Shown here piece by piece: positions 1-7,360 of a stretch of DNA of 12,980 bases. Position 1 is the stretch's first letter, and each line of letters starts with the position of its first letter. The stretch comes from Chloroflexota bacterium (GTDB lineage Bacteria; Chloroflexota; Dehalococcoidia; Tepidiformales; Tepidiformaceae), in assembly GCA_963169135.1 (NCBI GenBank), contig CAUJEQ010000267.1, positions 1-12,980 on the forward strand. The letters are read 5' to 3'. Under the pieces are notes generated by a model. That model was given only the letters and a program-made list of their open reading frames with translations. It ran no database searches and was not told the DNA's origin. The translations under genes were made by a program, and so were the position numbers.

Positions 1-1032
1 ACCGCCTTCGGAGCGATTACGCCTGGCGAGGTGGACCTCGGAGAGCGGATCACCGGCGCAACGGGCCTCGATCGGGTCCGGTTCGTGAACTCCGGCACCG
101 AGGCCACGATGACCGCCATCCGCCTGGCCCGGGCGGCAACCGGCAGGGACATCGTGGTGAAGTTCGACGGCTGCTACCACGGTCACAGCGACGGCCTGCT
201 GGTGAAAGCCGGTAGCGGTGTGGCGACTCTGGGCCTGAGCGATTCGGCGGGCGTCCCGGGGGCGATAGCCGCCCTCACCGCCGTGCTCCCCTACAACGAC
301 GCCGGCGCGCTCGAGGCATGGTTTGCCGAACACCCGGACGACACCGCGGCAGTCATCGCGGAGTCCGTCGCCGGGAACATGGGCCTGGTCGAACCGTCGC
401 CGGAGTTCCTCGCGGCCCTCCAGCGCATCCCCCGGGAGCACGGGGCGCTGTTGATCGCAGACGAGGTGATCACGGGGTTCCGCCTCCGCTACGGGCTCAG
501 CGATCTCCTGCCTGCCGCCGACCTCGTCTGCCTGGGCAAGATCATCGGTGGCGGTCTGCCGGTCGGGGCGCTGGGGGGGCGGCGTGAATTGATGGACCTG
601 CTCGCGCCCACCGGGCCGGTCTACCAGGCCGGCACGCTCAGCGGGAACCCGCTGGTGATGGCCGCCGGTGCCGCGATGCTCGATGTCCTCGCCGACGGCA
701 CCACGTACCGCCGCCTGGACGAGCTTGGACGCCACCTGGAGGACGGGCTGCAGGCCGCCCTGCGGCGCTCAGGAGTCACCGGCTCGGTAGCCCGCCAGGG
801 TTCGATGGTCACCCTCTTTTTCCGCGGTGGCGCCCCCCACGACTACCCCGAGGCGCGCGAGAGCGACACGGCCCGCTTTTCGCACTTTCACGGCGCCATG
901 CTCGAGCGCGGGGTCATGCTCCCGCCGTCGCAGTTCGAGACGTGGTTCGTTTCGGCGGCGCACTCCGAAGCGGAGATCGACGCCACCGTCGTTGCCGCGC
1001 ACGACGCCCTCCACGAAGTGGCCCGCCTGTGA
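1..1032 (+). CDS. hemL: Glutamate-1-semialdehyde 2,1-aminomutase, 5'-truncated
   Basis: PLP-dependent enzyme that converts glutamate-1-semialdehyde to 5-aminolevulinate, the last step of the C5 route into heme and other tetrapyrroles. The frame is open from base 1; a GTG at 31 lies inside the conserved region, and the residues before it (TAFGAITPGE) also fit the family, so the true start is upstream of the window. Visible family motifs are NSGTEATMTAIRLAR (substrate/PLP region), FDGCYHGHSDGLL, the DEVITGFR aspartate region and LGKIIGGGLPVGA, whose lysine at 538-540 should form the Schiff base with PLP. The visible 343 residues are roughly the C-terminal four-fifths of a usual protein of about 430. 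The stop overlaps the start of hemC, so the two genes are probably co-transcribed and translationally coupled. Identity is firm; only the missing N-terminus is unknown. Confidence 0.95.
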   Translation, partial: TAFGAITPGEVDLGERITGATGLDRVRFVNSGTEATMTAIRLARAATGRDIVVKFDGCYHGHSDGLLVKAGSGVATLGLSDSAGVPGAIAALTAVLPYNDAGALEAWFAEHPDDTAAVIAESVAGNMGLVEPSPEFLAALQRIPREHGALLIADEVITGFRLRYGLSDLLPAADLVCLGKIIGGGLPVGALGGRRELMDLLAPTGPVYQAGTLSGNPLVMAAGAAMLDVLADGTTYRRLDELGRHLEDGLQAALRRSGVTGSVARQGSMVTLFFRGGAPHDYPEARESDTARFSHFHGAMLERGVMLPPSQFETWFVSAAHSEAEIDATVVAAHDALHEVARL

Positions 1033-1922
1033 CCGCCATCCGACTCGGCACCCGGGGTAGCAAGCTGGCCCTCACCCAGGCGGGCCTCGTTGCGGACCGC
1101 CTGCGAGCCGCCCACCCGGGACTCGACATCGAGATCGTCACCATCGCGACAGCCGGCGATAGGGACCAGTCGAGCCCGCTCTCCTCCGGCGAGGGCGCCG
1201 GTTGGTTTACCACGGCCATCCAGCAGGCGCTCGGCGCCGGCGAGGTCGATGTTGCCATTCACAGCTACAAGGACCTGCCGACGAAGCGTCCGGATGGCCT
1301 GGTTATCGCCGCCGTGCCGCTCCGCGAGGACCCGCGCGACGCGCTGATCAGCCGCCATCCCGGGGGGCTGCACGAACTCCCGCGGGGCGCGGTTGTCGGC
1401 ACGAGCTCGCCCCGCCGCGAGGCGCAGGTCCGCGAGGTCCGTCCCGACGTGGAGGTACGGTCCATCCGCGGGAACGTCGAGACGCGGGTTACGAAAGTGG
1501 ACGCGGGCGAGTACGACGCCGCGGTGCTGGCGCTGGCCGGTCTCCGGCGCCTTGGCATCGAGTCACGGGCGGGTCATGTGTTCGGCTTTGAAGAGATGCT
1601 GCCCGCCCCGGCGCAGGGAGCGCTCGCCGTGGAGTGCCGCGCAGATGATGTGCGCACCCGGGGACTCCTCGAGTCGATCGATGACCCGGCCATCCGCGTG
1701 GCCGTGACGGCCGAGCGAGTTTTCCTCGCCACGATCGATGGGGGCTGCAGCTTCCCGGCGGCCGCGCACGCGGAACAGTTCGGGACCACGCTGAAATTGG
1801 CCGGACTCATTGCTGTTGAGGGCCGCATCATCCGTTCGAAGATGGCCGGACCGGTTGCGACCGCCGGGAGCCTTGGCCGGGCGCTGGCCGAAGAGCTGAT
1901 GGCCCTCGGGGGCCTGCGCTAA
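1029..1922 (+). CDS. hemC: Hydroxymethylbilane synthase (porphobilinogen deaminase)
   Basis: Cytosolic enzyme that polymerises four porphobilinogens into hydroxymethylbilane, two steps after HemL in tetrapyrrole synthesis. I chose the GTG at 1029 because it gives the family N-terminus (TAIRLGTRGSKLALTQ) and a 297-residue protein of normal length; it overlaps the hemL stop in a GTGA arrangement. A longer frame from 942 lies inside hemL and is not needed. Seen motifs: SYKDLPT, GTSSPRREAQ and the RGNVETR arginine patch that binds substrate carboxylates, and GGCSFP with Cys240 as the attachment point of the dipyrromethane cofactor (compare Cys242 in E. coli). All look intact. No hemD or hemB follows; a convergent hypothetical gene abuts the 3' end, with stop codons sharing bases. 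Confidence 0.96.
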   Translation: MTAIRLGTRGSKLALTQAGLVADRLRAAHPGLDIEIVTIATAGDRDQSSPLSSGEGAGWFTTAIQQALGAGEVDVAIHSYKDLPTKRPDGLVIAAVPLREDPRDALISRHPGGLHELPRGAVVGTSSPRREAQVREVRPDVEVRSIRGNVETRVTKVDAGEYDAAVLALAGLRRLGIESRAGHVFGFEEMLPAPAQGALAVECRADDVRTRGLLESIDDPAIRVAVTAERVFLATIDGGCSFPAAAHAEQFGTTLKLAGLIAVEGRIIRSKMAGPVATAGSLGRALAEELMALGGLR

Positions 1923-2425
1923 CGCTTCGCGAAGCGGCGCCGCCGTTCGTCGCGGGCGGCTGGCCGCGCCGGTCGCGCCGGTGGCGGCGAATCCGCCAGC
2001 GCGAAAGGCCGCAACACCTGGATTGCCCGCGTGAGGCCATCGGCCACCTCCCGCCCGAGCGTCGTGTCGAGGTTTTCGAACGGGTAGGTGCGGTGGAGCC
2101 GCCGCCAGGAGGCGGTCCACTCTTCCAGCTCCCAGCCGTCGCCCAGGGCTGCCATGAGTTCGGGGCCATGGTCGGCGACGCGCCGGGCCAGCGCGTCGTT
2201 CCACTCCACCGGCCCCTCGAAGTGGAGGCCGAGTTCGACGACGCGGCGGGACATCTGGGGCTGGAGCTCGATGTGGGCTGCCGGTTCGCCCCAGTGGAAC
2301 TGGAGGATGGTCCACATCACCTTGCGCTCGGGGCGCGGGAAGCCGGCAGGCAAGGCCGCCATGGCCAGGTCCTCGGTGTAGAAGATGAACTCCCGGGTCT
2401 TCAACCGGCCGTCTCTGGTGGGCAT
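1919..2425 (-). CDS. Hypothetical protein, 168 residues, with basic Pro/Ala/Arg tail
   Basis: I do not recognise the family. The protein is soluble, with no signal peptide or membrane segment. Residues 10-125 are rich in aromatic residues and Trp (REFIFYTEDL, VMWTILQFHWGEP, WELEEWTASWRRLHRTYPFENLD), which suggests a compact folded domain. Residues 146-168 form a low-complexity basic tail (PPPARPARPAARDERRRRFAKR in shortened terms: Pro/Ala/Arg-rich), which may be disordered or bind nucleic acid. Good reading-frame length, the ATG, and a TACACT hexamer six bases before it support a real gene. There is no Shine-Dalgarno, so it is probably leaderless. It diverges from pyk across a 64-base gap and converges on hemC with overlapping stops. 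A longer minus-strand frame across hemC and pyk is a shadow. Confidence 0.75.
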   Translation of the reverse strand: MPTRDGRLKTREFIFYTEDLAMAALPAGFPRPERKVMWTILQFHWGEPAAHIELQPQMSRRVVELGLHFEGPVEWNDALARRVADHGPELMAALGDGWELEEWTASWRRLHRTYPFENLDTTLGREVADGLTRAIQVLRPFALADSPPPARPARPAARDERRRRFAKR

Positions 2426-2431
2426 GTGAGG

Positions 2432-2437
2432 AGTGTA
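2432..2437 (-). promoter_or_regulatory. Putative -10 element of the 168-residue hypothetical gene (leaderless)
   Basis: On the minus strand TACACT is followed by six bases and then the ATG at 2425. That spacing would place the transcription start on or next to the A of the start codon. No Shine-Dalgarno lies upstream and no convincing -35 hexamer is visible. The same hexamer, TACACT, serves the divergent pyk gene. Confidence 0.5.
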
Positions 2438-2473
2438 CCCGGCCCGGCCGGTCCCGGACGTTCACCGTCACCT

Positions 2474-2482
2474 TGTTACACT
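2474..2482 (+). promoter_or_regulatory. Putative extended -10 element of pyk (leaderless)
   Basis: TGTTACACT carries a TGN extension plus TACACT, followed by seven bases and the pyk ATG at 2490. Transcription would begin at or beside the start codon. No Shine-Dalgarno precedes this ATG, which supports both the leaderless reading and the choice of 2490 over the upstream GTG at 2433. Confidence 0.55.
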
Positions 2483-2489
2483 CGTCGTC

Positions 2490-3929
2490 ATGAGACGCAC
2501 GAAGATCGTCGCTACCCTCGGACCGGCCTCGCTCCACCGCGAGACCATTGCCGCGATGATTCGGGCGGGGATGGATGTGGCGCGGCTGAACACGAGCCAC
2601 GGCACTCTCGAGAGCCATGCCCGCGCGGTTGCGCTCGTGCGCGAAGTTGCCGCGGAAACGGGGCGCCATGTTGGCGTGCTGATGGACCTGGCCGGGCCGA
2701 AGCTGCGCACTGGCGAAACCGAGTTCACGCGCACGCTGGAGCTGGTGCCCGGCCGCGAAATCCGGCTGGTGAACTACCCGGTGGCGGGGACGGAGTCGCT
2801 CCTGACTGTCGAGTATCCGCGGCTCACCGACGACGTCCAGGCCGGGGAACGCGTGCTCCTCGACGACGGCCACATCGAACTGGAAGTCCTGCGTTCGTCA
2901 CCCGAGGGGGTGGATTGCCGGGTCCTTGTTGGTGGCTTCCTCGGCTCCCACAAGGGGGTCAGCTTCCCGAGCACGAACCTCACCACGCCTGCACTGACCG
3001 ATAAGGATCGTGCGGCAATCAAGGCCGGGGTGGCCGCCGGGGTCGATTACTTCGGTCTGAGCTTCGTTCGCGATGCAGATGACGTAGTCCGCACAAGGGA
3101 ACTCATTGATTCCCTCGGGTACGACACGCCCATCATCGCCAAGATCGAGCGCCGCCAGGCAGTGGAGAACCTTGACGACATCCTCGCCGAGGCTGATGGC
3201 GCGATGGTGGCGCGGGGCGACCTTGGCGTCGAACTCCCGCCGGAAGACGTGCCGGTGCAGCAGCGCCTCATTATCGCCTCGGCCGGCCGGAACATGATCC
3301 CGGTGATCACCGCAACCCAGATGCTCGAGTCGATGATCGACGCCCCTCGGCCGACGCGCGCCGAGGCCTCGGATGTCGCCAACGCCGTCTGGGACCTCTC
3401 CGACGCGCTCATGCTGAGCGGCGAGACCGCCGTCGGCCGTTACCCGGTCGAATCGGTTGCGATGATGGATCGGATCATCGTCCGCGCGGAACAGGCGATT
3501 GCCGAAACCGATAGCATCGGCATGGCCGCTCCCGAAACTGACGATCATTCCTACGTGGTGGCGCTCGCGGCCCGCAGCATTGTCGAGTCTGACCCAAACA
3601 TGCGGGGGATCGCCTGCTTCACGAAGAGCGGTTACACGGCTCTGCTGCTGAGCAAGGTCCACCCGAACGCGCCAGTGTTCGGCATCAGCCCCTCGGAAGC
3701 GGTCTGTCGCAGGCTCGCGCTCGCGCGCGGAGTCACGCCGATCCTGTCCGGGACCGTGACCTCGTCGGAGGAGTTACTCCATGTGGTGGACAGTTCGCTC
3801 CTGGGCGGCCGATACATCGTTGAGGGAGACGAAGTGGTGGTCGTCGCGAGCCTGCCGATCCGTGCCCAGGGGACGACGAACTTCCTGAAGTTGCACCGGG
3901 TGGGCGACGCGGCGGCCTACGAATGGTGA
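2490..3929 (+). CDS. pyk: Pyruvate kinase
   Basis: Glycolytic enzyme that transfers phosphate from phosphoenolpyruvate to ADP. The ATG at 2490 gives the classic N-terminus MRRTKIVATLGPAS and a 479-residue protein, normal for the family; an in-frame GTG at 2433 would add a non-conserved 19-residue extension that crosses the promoter. Motifs in order: ARLNTSHG (nucleotide and K+ site; Thr replaces the usual Phe), DLAGPKLRTG, IIAKIERRQAVENLDDI with catalytic Lys218, GAMVARGDLGVE (metal site), TATQMLESM, and PTRAEASDVANAVWD to MLSGETAVGRYPVE. The C-terminal domain (from about residue 355) is complete. The stop overlaps the next gene by seven bases, so pyk probably leads a three-gene operon. All key residues are present. 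Confidence 0.96.
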   Translation: MRRTKIVATLGPASLHRETIAAMIRAGMDVARLNTSHGTLESHARAVALVREVAAETGRHVGVLMDLAGPKLRTGETEFTRTLELVPGREIRLVNYPVAGTESLLTVEYPRLTDDVQAGERVLLDDGHIELEVLRSSPEGVDCRVLVGGFLGSHKGVSFPSTNLTTPALTDKDRAAIKAGVAAGVDYFGLSFVRDADDVVRTRELIDSLGYDTPIIAKIERRQAVENLDDILAEADGAMVARGDLGVELPPEDVPVQQRLIIASAGRNMIPVITATQMLESMIDAPRPTRAEASDVANAVWDLSDALMLSGETAVGRYPVESVAMMDRIIVRAEQAIAETDSIGMAAPETDDHSYVVALAARSIVESDPNMRGIACFTKSGYTALLLSKVHPNAPVFGISPSEAVCRRLALARGVTPILSGTVTSSEELLHVVDSSLLGGRYIVEGDEVVVVASLPIRAQGTTNFLKLHRVGDAAAYEW

Positions 3930-4267
3930 CCGTCCCGATCGCCGACGCACCCGACGCGGTCACGGCCGAGATCTGGCTCGCGGAACTGCGCGCAGCCGGC
4001 ATCCGCGCGGGCACGTTCGAACGGGGCGTTGGCGGGGCGCTTGGGGGTGCGGCAACGCCGGGATTGGTGAGCTATCCAGTCCTCGTCTCGGAGGACGATG
4101 CCGTCCGGGCGCGCGATATCATCGCCGGGCTTGACGCGGGAGAGTACTTGCGGGTGACAGTCGTTCCGGGCGGGGAGCAAGGCGCCCGGCAGCTCGTGGC
4201 GCTGGGCGTGGGCGCGGCAATCGCGGCCGCGCTGCTTGTCGCTGCGGCGGTCTTGCTGAACACCTGA
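3923..4267 (+). CDS. DUF2007-like protein with C-terminal membrane helix
   Basis: A 114-residue protein whose start codon lies inside the end of pyk (seven-base overlap, no clear Shine-Dalgarno), implying coupled translation. Residues 1-75 resemble the DUF2007 'putative signal-transducing' fold: a short alpha/beta module with WLAELRAAGIRAG, a Gly-rich loop, then YPVLVSEDDAVRARDIIAGL. This assignment rests on pattern only. Residues 91-112 (LVALGVGAAIAAALLVAAAV and on) form one strongly hydrophobic helix with a four-residue tail, so the small domain is probably tail-anchored on the cytosolic side of the membrane. Its role is unknown; the coupling to pyk suggests co-expression with central metabolism but does not prove a functional link. 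Confidence 0.7.
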   Translation: MVTVPIADAPDAVTAEIWLAELRAAGIRAGTFERGVGGALGGAATPGLVSYPVLVSEDDAVRARDIIAGLDAGEYLRVTVVPGGEQGARQLVALGVGAAIAAALLVAAAVLLNT

Positions 4268-4283
4268 GCATGGGCCGGAACCT

Positions 4284-4288
4284 GGAGG
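4284..4288 (+). promoter_or_regulatory. Shine-Dalgarno GGAGG of the 73-residue gene
   Basis: GGAGG sits six bases before the ATG at 4295. It decides the start of this internal operon gene and contrasts with the first-in-operon genes of the window, which mostly lack one. Confidence 0.75.
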
Positions 4289-4294
4289 CAATCG

Positions 4295-4516
4295 ATGAAG
4301 CTGACGTACGAACTCTGGCGGCTGGTGGCCGTGAAAGATGAGTCGCGGAGCACATGGGAACTGGTCGGACGATTCACCAATGTCAGGCGAGCGCAGCACA
4401 AGATCCACGAACTGGCCGGCAGCAGCATCGTGAGCCCGGAAGAAGGTTTCTACTGGTACGAGGATCAGGAGGGCACCCACACGTTCCGCATCGAGGCGGT
4501 CCGGCTGGAGGAGTAG
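4295..4516 (+). CDS. Small hypothetical protein, 73 residues
   Basis: Not a family I can name. The ATG is preceded by GGAGG at 4284-4288 with six bases of spacing, an excellent ribosome binding site, and the frame follows the DUF2007-like gene by 27 bases, so it is likely the third gene of the pyk operon. The protein is soluble and charged, with three Trp residues and a likely beta-rich core (YELWRLVAV, WELVGRFTNVRRAQ, GFYWYEDQ, HTFRIEAVRLEE). The alternating pattern looks like a single small domain. It ends 10 bases before the convergent signalling operon. Confidence 0.7.
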   Translation: MKLTYELWRLVAVKDESRSTWELVGRFTNVRRAQHKIHELAGSSIVSPEEGFYWYEDQEGTHTFRIEAVRLEE

Positions 4517-4526
4517 AGATGCTGGC

Positions 4527-5276
4527 TCAGGCGGCCAGGGAGTCCATCCGTGGCTGTTCGCGCCTGCGGAGGGGCCTGGTCTCTTCCAGGTCGCGAAGCA
4601 CGTCCGTCGCGTAGAGGGCTTCCATGTCGTACTGGTGCACCCGCGCGGTGACCGGGACATCGAGCATGTTGTGGCCGTCGCTCACGGAAACAACGCCCGG
4701 CACCCGTTTCAGGTAGATGTATGACTGTTCGAGCGTGCATTCGACCAGCATGACGCAGAAGCGCGGGCCGCCGAGGTGGGCGAGGAAGTCTGAGCTGCGG
4801 GTCAGCCGCTTCAGCGTTTCGACCAACGCATTCACGGAACGGTCCACGAAGTCGTCACCGCGCCGGGCGCGCACCTCTTCCAGGTTTTCCAGCGAGAGCT
4901 GAATCAGGACGAAGGGCGCATTGTGGGTCCGCGCCCGGGGCATCTCGCGGCGCAGTTCGGCGAGGACGTAGTTGCGGTTCGGAAGATTGTGAAACTCGGA
5001 AAGGTAGGCCGAGCCGTGCAGCCGGGTCGAGACCCGCCGCCAGTTGCGGTGGCCCAGCCAGCGCATCAGCAGCAGGTTGCCGTTCACCAACACGAAGAGG
5101 GCGCAGAAGGTGACTGCGACAATGGTGCCCGAGGTGCTCGGGCGCCGGATCGCCTCAGTGATGACGACGGCCATGACGAGGCTCCAACCAATGAGCACAG
5201 CCACGCGGATCGCGTGCCGCCTTCGGTCGGTGCCGGGCTGCTCGGGAATCGTGGCCTCGTCCGGAGTGCCGTTCAT
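4527..5276 (-). CDS. Two-helix membrane protein with degenerate GGDEF domain (candidate c-di-GMP receptor)
   Basis: A 249-residue protein. Two hydrophobic helices are visible at about 22-43 and 50-73, after a charged N-terminus. Residues 90-225 follow the GGDEF layout: SEFHNLPNRNYVLAEL aligns with the usual D-x-LTGLPNR, and LGGPRF stands where RxGGDEF should be. The metal and catalytic residues are lost (LSLENL for DxDxFK, GGPRF at 169-173 for GGDEF), so it should not make c-di-GMP. RSSD (160-163) lies exactly five residues before GGPRF, the position of the RxxD inhibitory site, so c-di-GMP binding is plausible, as known for PelD-type degenerate domains. The ATG at 5276 has GAGGA six bases upstream. 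It is last in the operon, 43 bases after the HDOD gene. The ligand is inference. Confidence 0.75.
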   Translation of the reverse strand: MNGTPDEATIPEQPGTDRRRHAIRVAVLIGWSLVMAVVITEAIRRPSTSGTIVAVTFCALFVLVNGNLLLMRWLGHRNWRRVSTRLHGSAYLSEFHNLPNRNYVLAELRREMPRARTHNAPFVLIQLSLENLEEVRARRGDDFVDRSVNALVETLKRLTRSSDFLAHLGGPRFCVMLVECTLEQSYIYLKRVPGVVSVSDGHNMLDVPVTARVHQYDMEALYATDVLRDLEETRPLRRREQPRMDSLAA

Positions 5277-5319
5277 ACACTGTCCTCACGAAGAACATCG
5301 GCAGCCGGTGCGCATTCCA

Positions 5320-6291
5320 TCAGGCCGCCCCCGCTTCGGGCTCGTCGCCCGCTCGGGCGTCAGACTCGCCGTGGTGCGGCGCATACCAGCGGGGCGCCCG
5401 CGCCGTGACGTGGAGGAGAAAGGCCCGCGCCTTTTCTTCTAGGGTGGCCATTCCCCCGTGCACGCGGTTGATCGCGCTGTCGACCGCCGGCGGGAGTGCC
5501 TGGACCGTCTTTCGCTCCTCGTCGGCGGTGAAGTCGAATCCACAGGCAAGACCTTCCCGGTTGCAGGCCAGGTTGGCGGCGCCAACGACGTCGCTCATCG
5601 TCTCGATGGTGTGGATGCCTTTGGCCGGGTGGTGGTCGCGGATCGAGGCGACGAGCGGCTCGGGGAACTTCCACCGTTCGGCCAGCCGGGCCCCCACATG
5701 CTCATGGCCGATGCCGAAGACCGCGATCTCCGCGTCGCGGTAGCGCATGTTCTCGTGGTTCACGAGGTCGATCAGTTCGACGAAAGCTTCGGGCTCACAG
5801 AGCAGCATCGCCAGCTTGCCCACGTCGTGCAGCACCCCCGCAGTGAAGGCGTCCTCTGGCCGGGCCACGCGCGTCTCGCGCGCCACGATTTCGGCGACGA
5901 TGCCCACGCTCACGCTGTGTGCCCAGAACAAGTCCTGGTCGAATCCGCCTGCCTCGAACTCCGGCAGCTTGAACGCGTCGATGATCCCCGATGAGATGGC
6001 CACCGACCGGACGGTGCGCATCCCCAGGAGAATGACCGCCTCGCGGACGTTCGAAATGCGCCGGGCATAGCCGTAGTAGGCCGAGTTTGAGAGCTTCAAG
6101 AGTTTCGACGTGAGCGCCTGGTCCGAGCTGATGACCGTCGCCAGGTCCATGGCAGCCGATCGCTCGTCCTCGGCGAGCTGGATGGCCCGCGTGGCCACAC
6201 TCTTCAGCGGGGTCAGGTCCGTTGTCCGGTTCACGATCGTCCGCAGACGGTTGCGTGCGTCGAGGCTGAGTGACGAAGAATCTGTGGTCAT
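5320..6291 (-). CDS. HDOD domain signalling protein
   Basis: A 323-residue soluble protein. The HDOD domain spans about 24-220: TDLTPLKSVATRAIQLA, ATVISSDQALTSKLLKLSNSAYYG, SNVREAVILLGMRTVRSVAIS, then AGVLHDVGKLAML (His155, Asp156, Lys159) and RDHHPAKG. HDOD proteins usually act as non-catalytic adaptors in chemotaxis, c-di-GMP and stress circuits, although this one keeps an HDxGK motif and several other His residues, so weak hydrolase activity is not excluded. The C-terminal hundred residues are less conserved, ending in an acidic/Ala tail. The start is fixed by AGGAG six bases upstream (plus-strand 6298-6302) and by the ATGA overlap with the stop of the upstream PAS-GGDEF gene. It probably relays the output of that protein. 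Confidence 0.88.
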   Translation of the reverse strand: MTTDSSSLSLDARNRLRTIVNRTTDLTPLKSVATRAIQLAEDERSAAMDLATVISSDQALTSKLLKLSNSAYYGYARRISNVREAVILLGMRTVRSVAISSGIIDAFKLPEFEAGGFDQDLFWAHSVSVGIVAEIVARETRVARPEDAFTAGVLHDVGKLAMLLCEPEAFVELIDLVNHENMRYRDAEIAVFGIGHEHVGARLAERWKFPEPLVASIRDHHPAKGIHTIETMSDVVGAANLACNREGLACGFDFTADEERKTVQALPPAVDSAINRVHGGMATLEEKARAFLLHVTARAPRWYAPHHGESDARAGDEPEAGAA

Positions 6292-7286
6292 GCTGCGCTC
6301 CTGCGCTGGTTGCTGTCGGAATGTACTACGCGGTTGCGGCCGGCCCGTTTTGCCGCGTAGAGCCGGTCGTCGGCGATACGCAGGGCCTCGTTCAGGCTAT
6401 CGGCACTGGCGGGGATAGCGGCCACTCCGGCGGAGACCGTCATCGTCACCGAAATGTCCTCGCTCACGGGGATCCGGGCGTTCTCGATGGCCGTCCGGAC
6501 GCGTTCGGCGAAACGCGCGACCGCATCGAGATCGGCGCCAGGTAAGAAGGCGACGAACTCCTCGCCGCCGAAGCGGCCGACGATGTCGCCCTCGCGGGTC
6601 GCCTTCTGGAGGACGGCTCCCACGCGGGCGAGGACGAGGTCGCCCACCAGGTGTCCGTAGCTGTCGTTGACCATCTTGAAATGGTCCAGGTCGAATAGGG
6701 CGACGCCCAGGTTCATGCCCTCGAGGCCGGATGCCAGGAGCGCGTCTTCCGCCGCCTCCACGGCGGACCCACGGTTCAGCAAGAGGGTGAGCTGGTCGTG
6801 GCGGGCCATGTGGTCCAGTTTGGCGACGAGCAGGTTCAGCTGTGTGTTCCGGTTCCGCAGAGCGTCCTCGATCTGGCGCACGGCTGTGTGGTCGCGGATG
6901 TACATCACCTTGCCGGCCACGTCACCATACCGGTCGCGGATGACTGCAGCTGAAACCGCCGCGAAGAACCGGGAGCCGTCCTGGTGGCGCCCGGGGATCT
7001 CCACATCCACCGCCCGGCCGCGTTCCATGAGCTGCTGATCGAGGAGCGCCCGCTCCGGCCCTTCGGCGAAGAGCATCGAAAAGTGCCGGTCGAGCACCTG
7101 GATGGGGTCGAATCCGAAAATCGCCTCGCTGGCGCCGGTATACAGCGTCACCCGGCCGCTCGCGTCGGTCGTGACGATGCCGTCCGGGCATGCCACCAGC
7201 ATCAGCTGGAGCATGTCCGGGTCCGACAGCAGTGCCAGGAAGTCAATTCGCTCGGGCGTCACGGTTCCCCCTGATTCACTCTCCAT
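6288..7286 (-). CDS. PAS-GGDEF diguanylate cyclase
   Basis: Soluble sensor enzyme predicted to make c-di-GMP from two GTP. With the ATG at 7286 it is 332 residues. A PAS domain covers about 23-140 (ACPDGIVTTDASGRVTLYTG, then GRHQDGSRFFAAV and MYIRDHTA), a short helical linker follows, and the GGDEF domain covers about 160-325. Catalytic features are intact: FDLDHFKMVND with metal ligand Asp199, and RFGGEEF (GGEEF at 240-244). RxxD (REGD, 231-234) five residues upstream gives a complete product-inhibition site. The start is uncertain: a GTG at 7262 has a better ribosome-binding-like stretch (AGGGGG four bases upstream) and would remove only eight residues. First gene of a three-gene operon, overlapping the HDOD gene in ATGA form. 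The PAS ligand cannot be told from sequence. Confidence 0.92.
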   Translation of the reverse strand: MESESGGTVTPERIDFLALLSDPDMLQLMLVACPDGIVTTDASGRVTLYTGASEAIFGFDPIQVLDRHFSMLFAEGPERALLDQQLMERGRAVDVEIPGRHQDGSRFFAAVSAAVIRDRYGDVAGKVMYIRDHTAVRQIEDALRNRNTQLNLLVAKLDHMARHDQLTLLLNRGSAVEAAEDALLASGLEGMNLGVALFDLDHFKMVNDSYGHLVGDLVLARVGAVLQKATREGDIVGRFGGEEFVAFLPGADLDAVARFAERVRTAIENARIPVSEDISVTMTVSAGVAAIPASADSLNEALRIADDRLYAAKRAGRNRVVHSDSNQRRSAA

Positions 7287-7344
7287 GGGTATCGGAGAAC
7301 TGGGCTTGCTTACGCAGGGGAATGACCGCGAAGACTCGGAAACG

Positions 7345-7350
7345 TATTCT
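7345..7350 (+). promoter_or_regulatory. Putative -10 element of the acyl-CoA dehydrogenase gene
   Basis: TATTCT ends ten bases before the ATG at 7361, so a transcript would have a leader of only about four bases. No good -35 is visible. It lies in the 74-base gap between this gene and the divergent PAS-GGDEF operon. Confidence 0.35.
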
Positions 7351-7360
7351 TTCGGGTGGA

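Noticed and set aside
888..1373. 161-codon minus-strand open frame opposite hemL-hemC
   Set aside because: Antisense to two clear enzymes, no promoter or ribosome binding site, no recognisable motif.
2433..2489. GTG start at 2433 for pyk
   Set aside because: It adds 19 residues not present in the family and runs over the candidate pyk -10 element; the ATG at 2490 gives the conserved N-terminus.
1563..2873. 436-codon minus-strand open frame across hemC, the hypothetical gene and pyk
   Set aside because: It lies antisense to hemC and pyk, whose products are unambiguous, and its translation is Arg/Pro/His-rich low-complexity sequence typical of GC-rich shadow frames.
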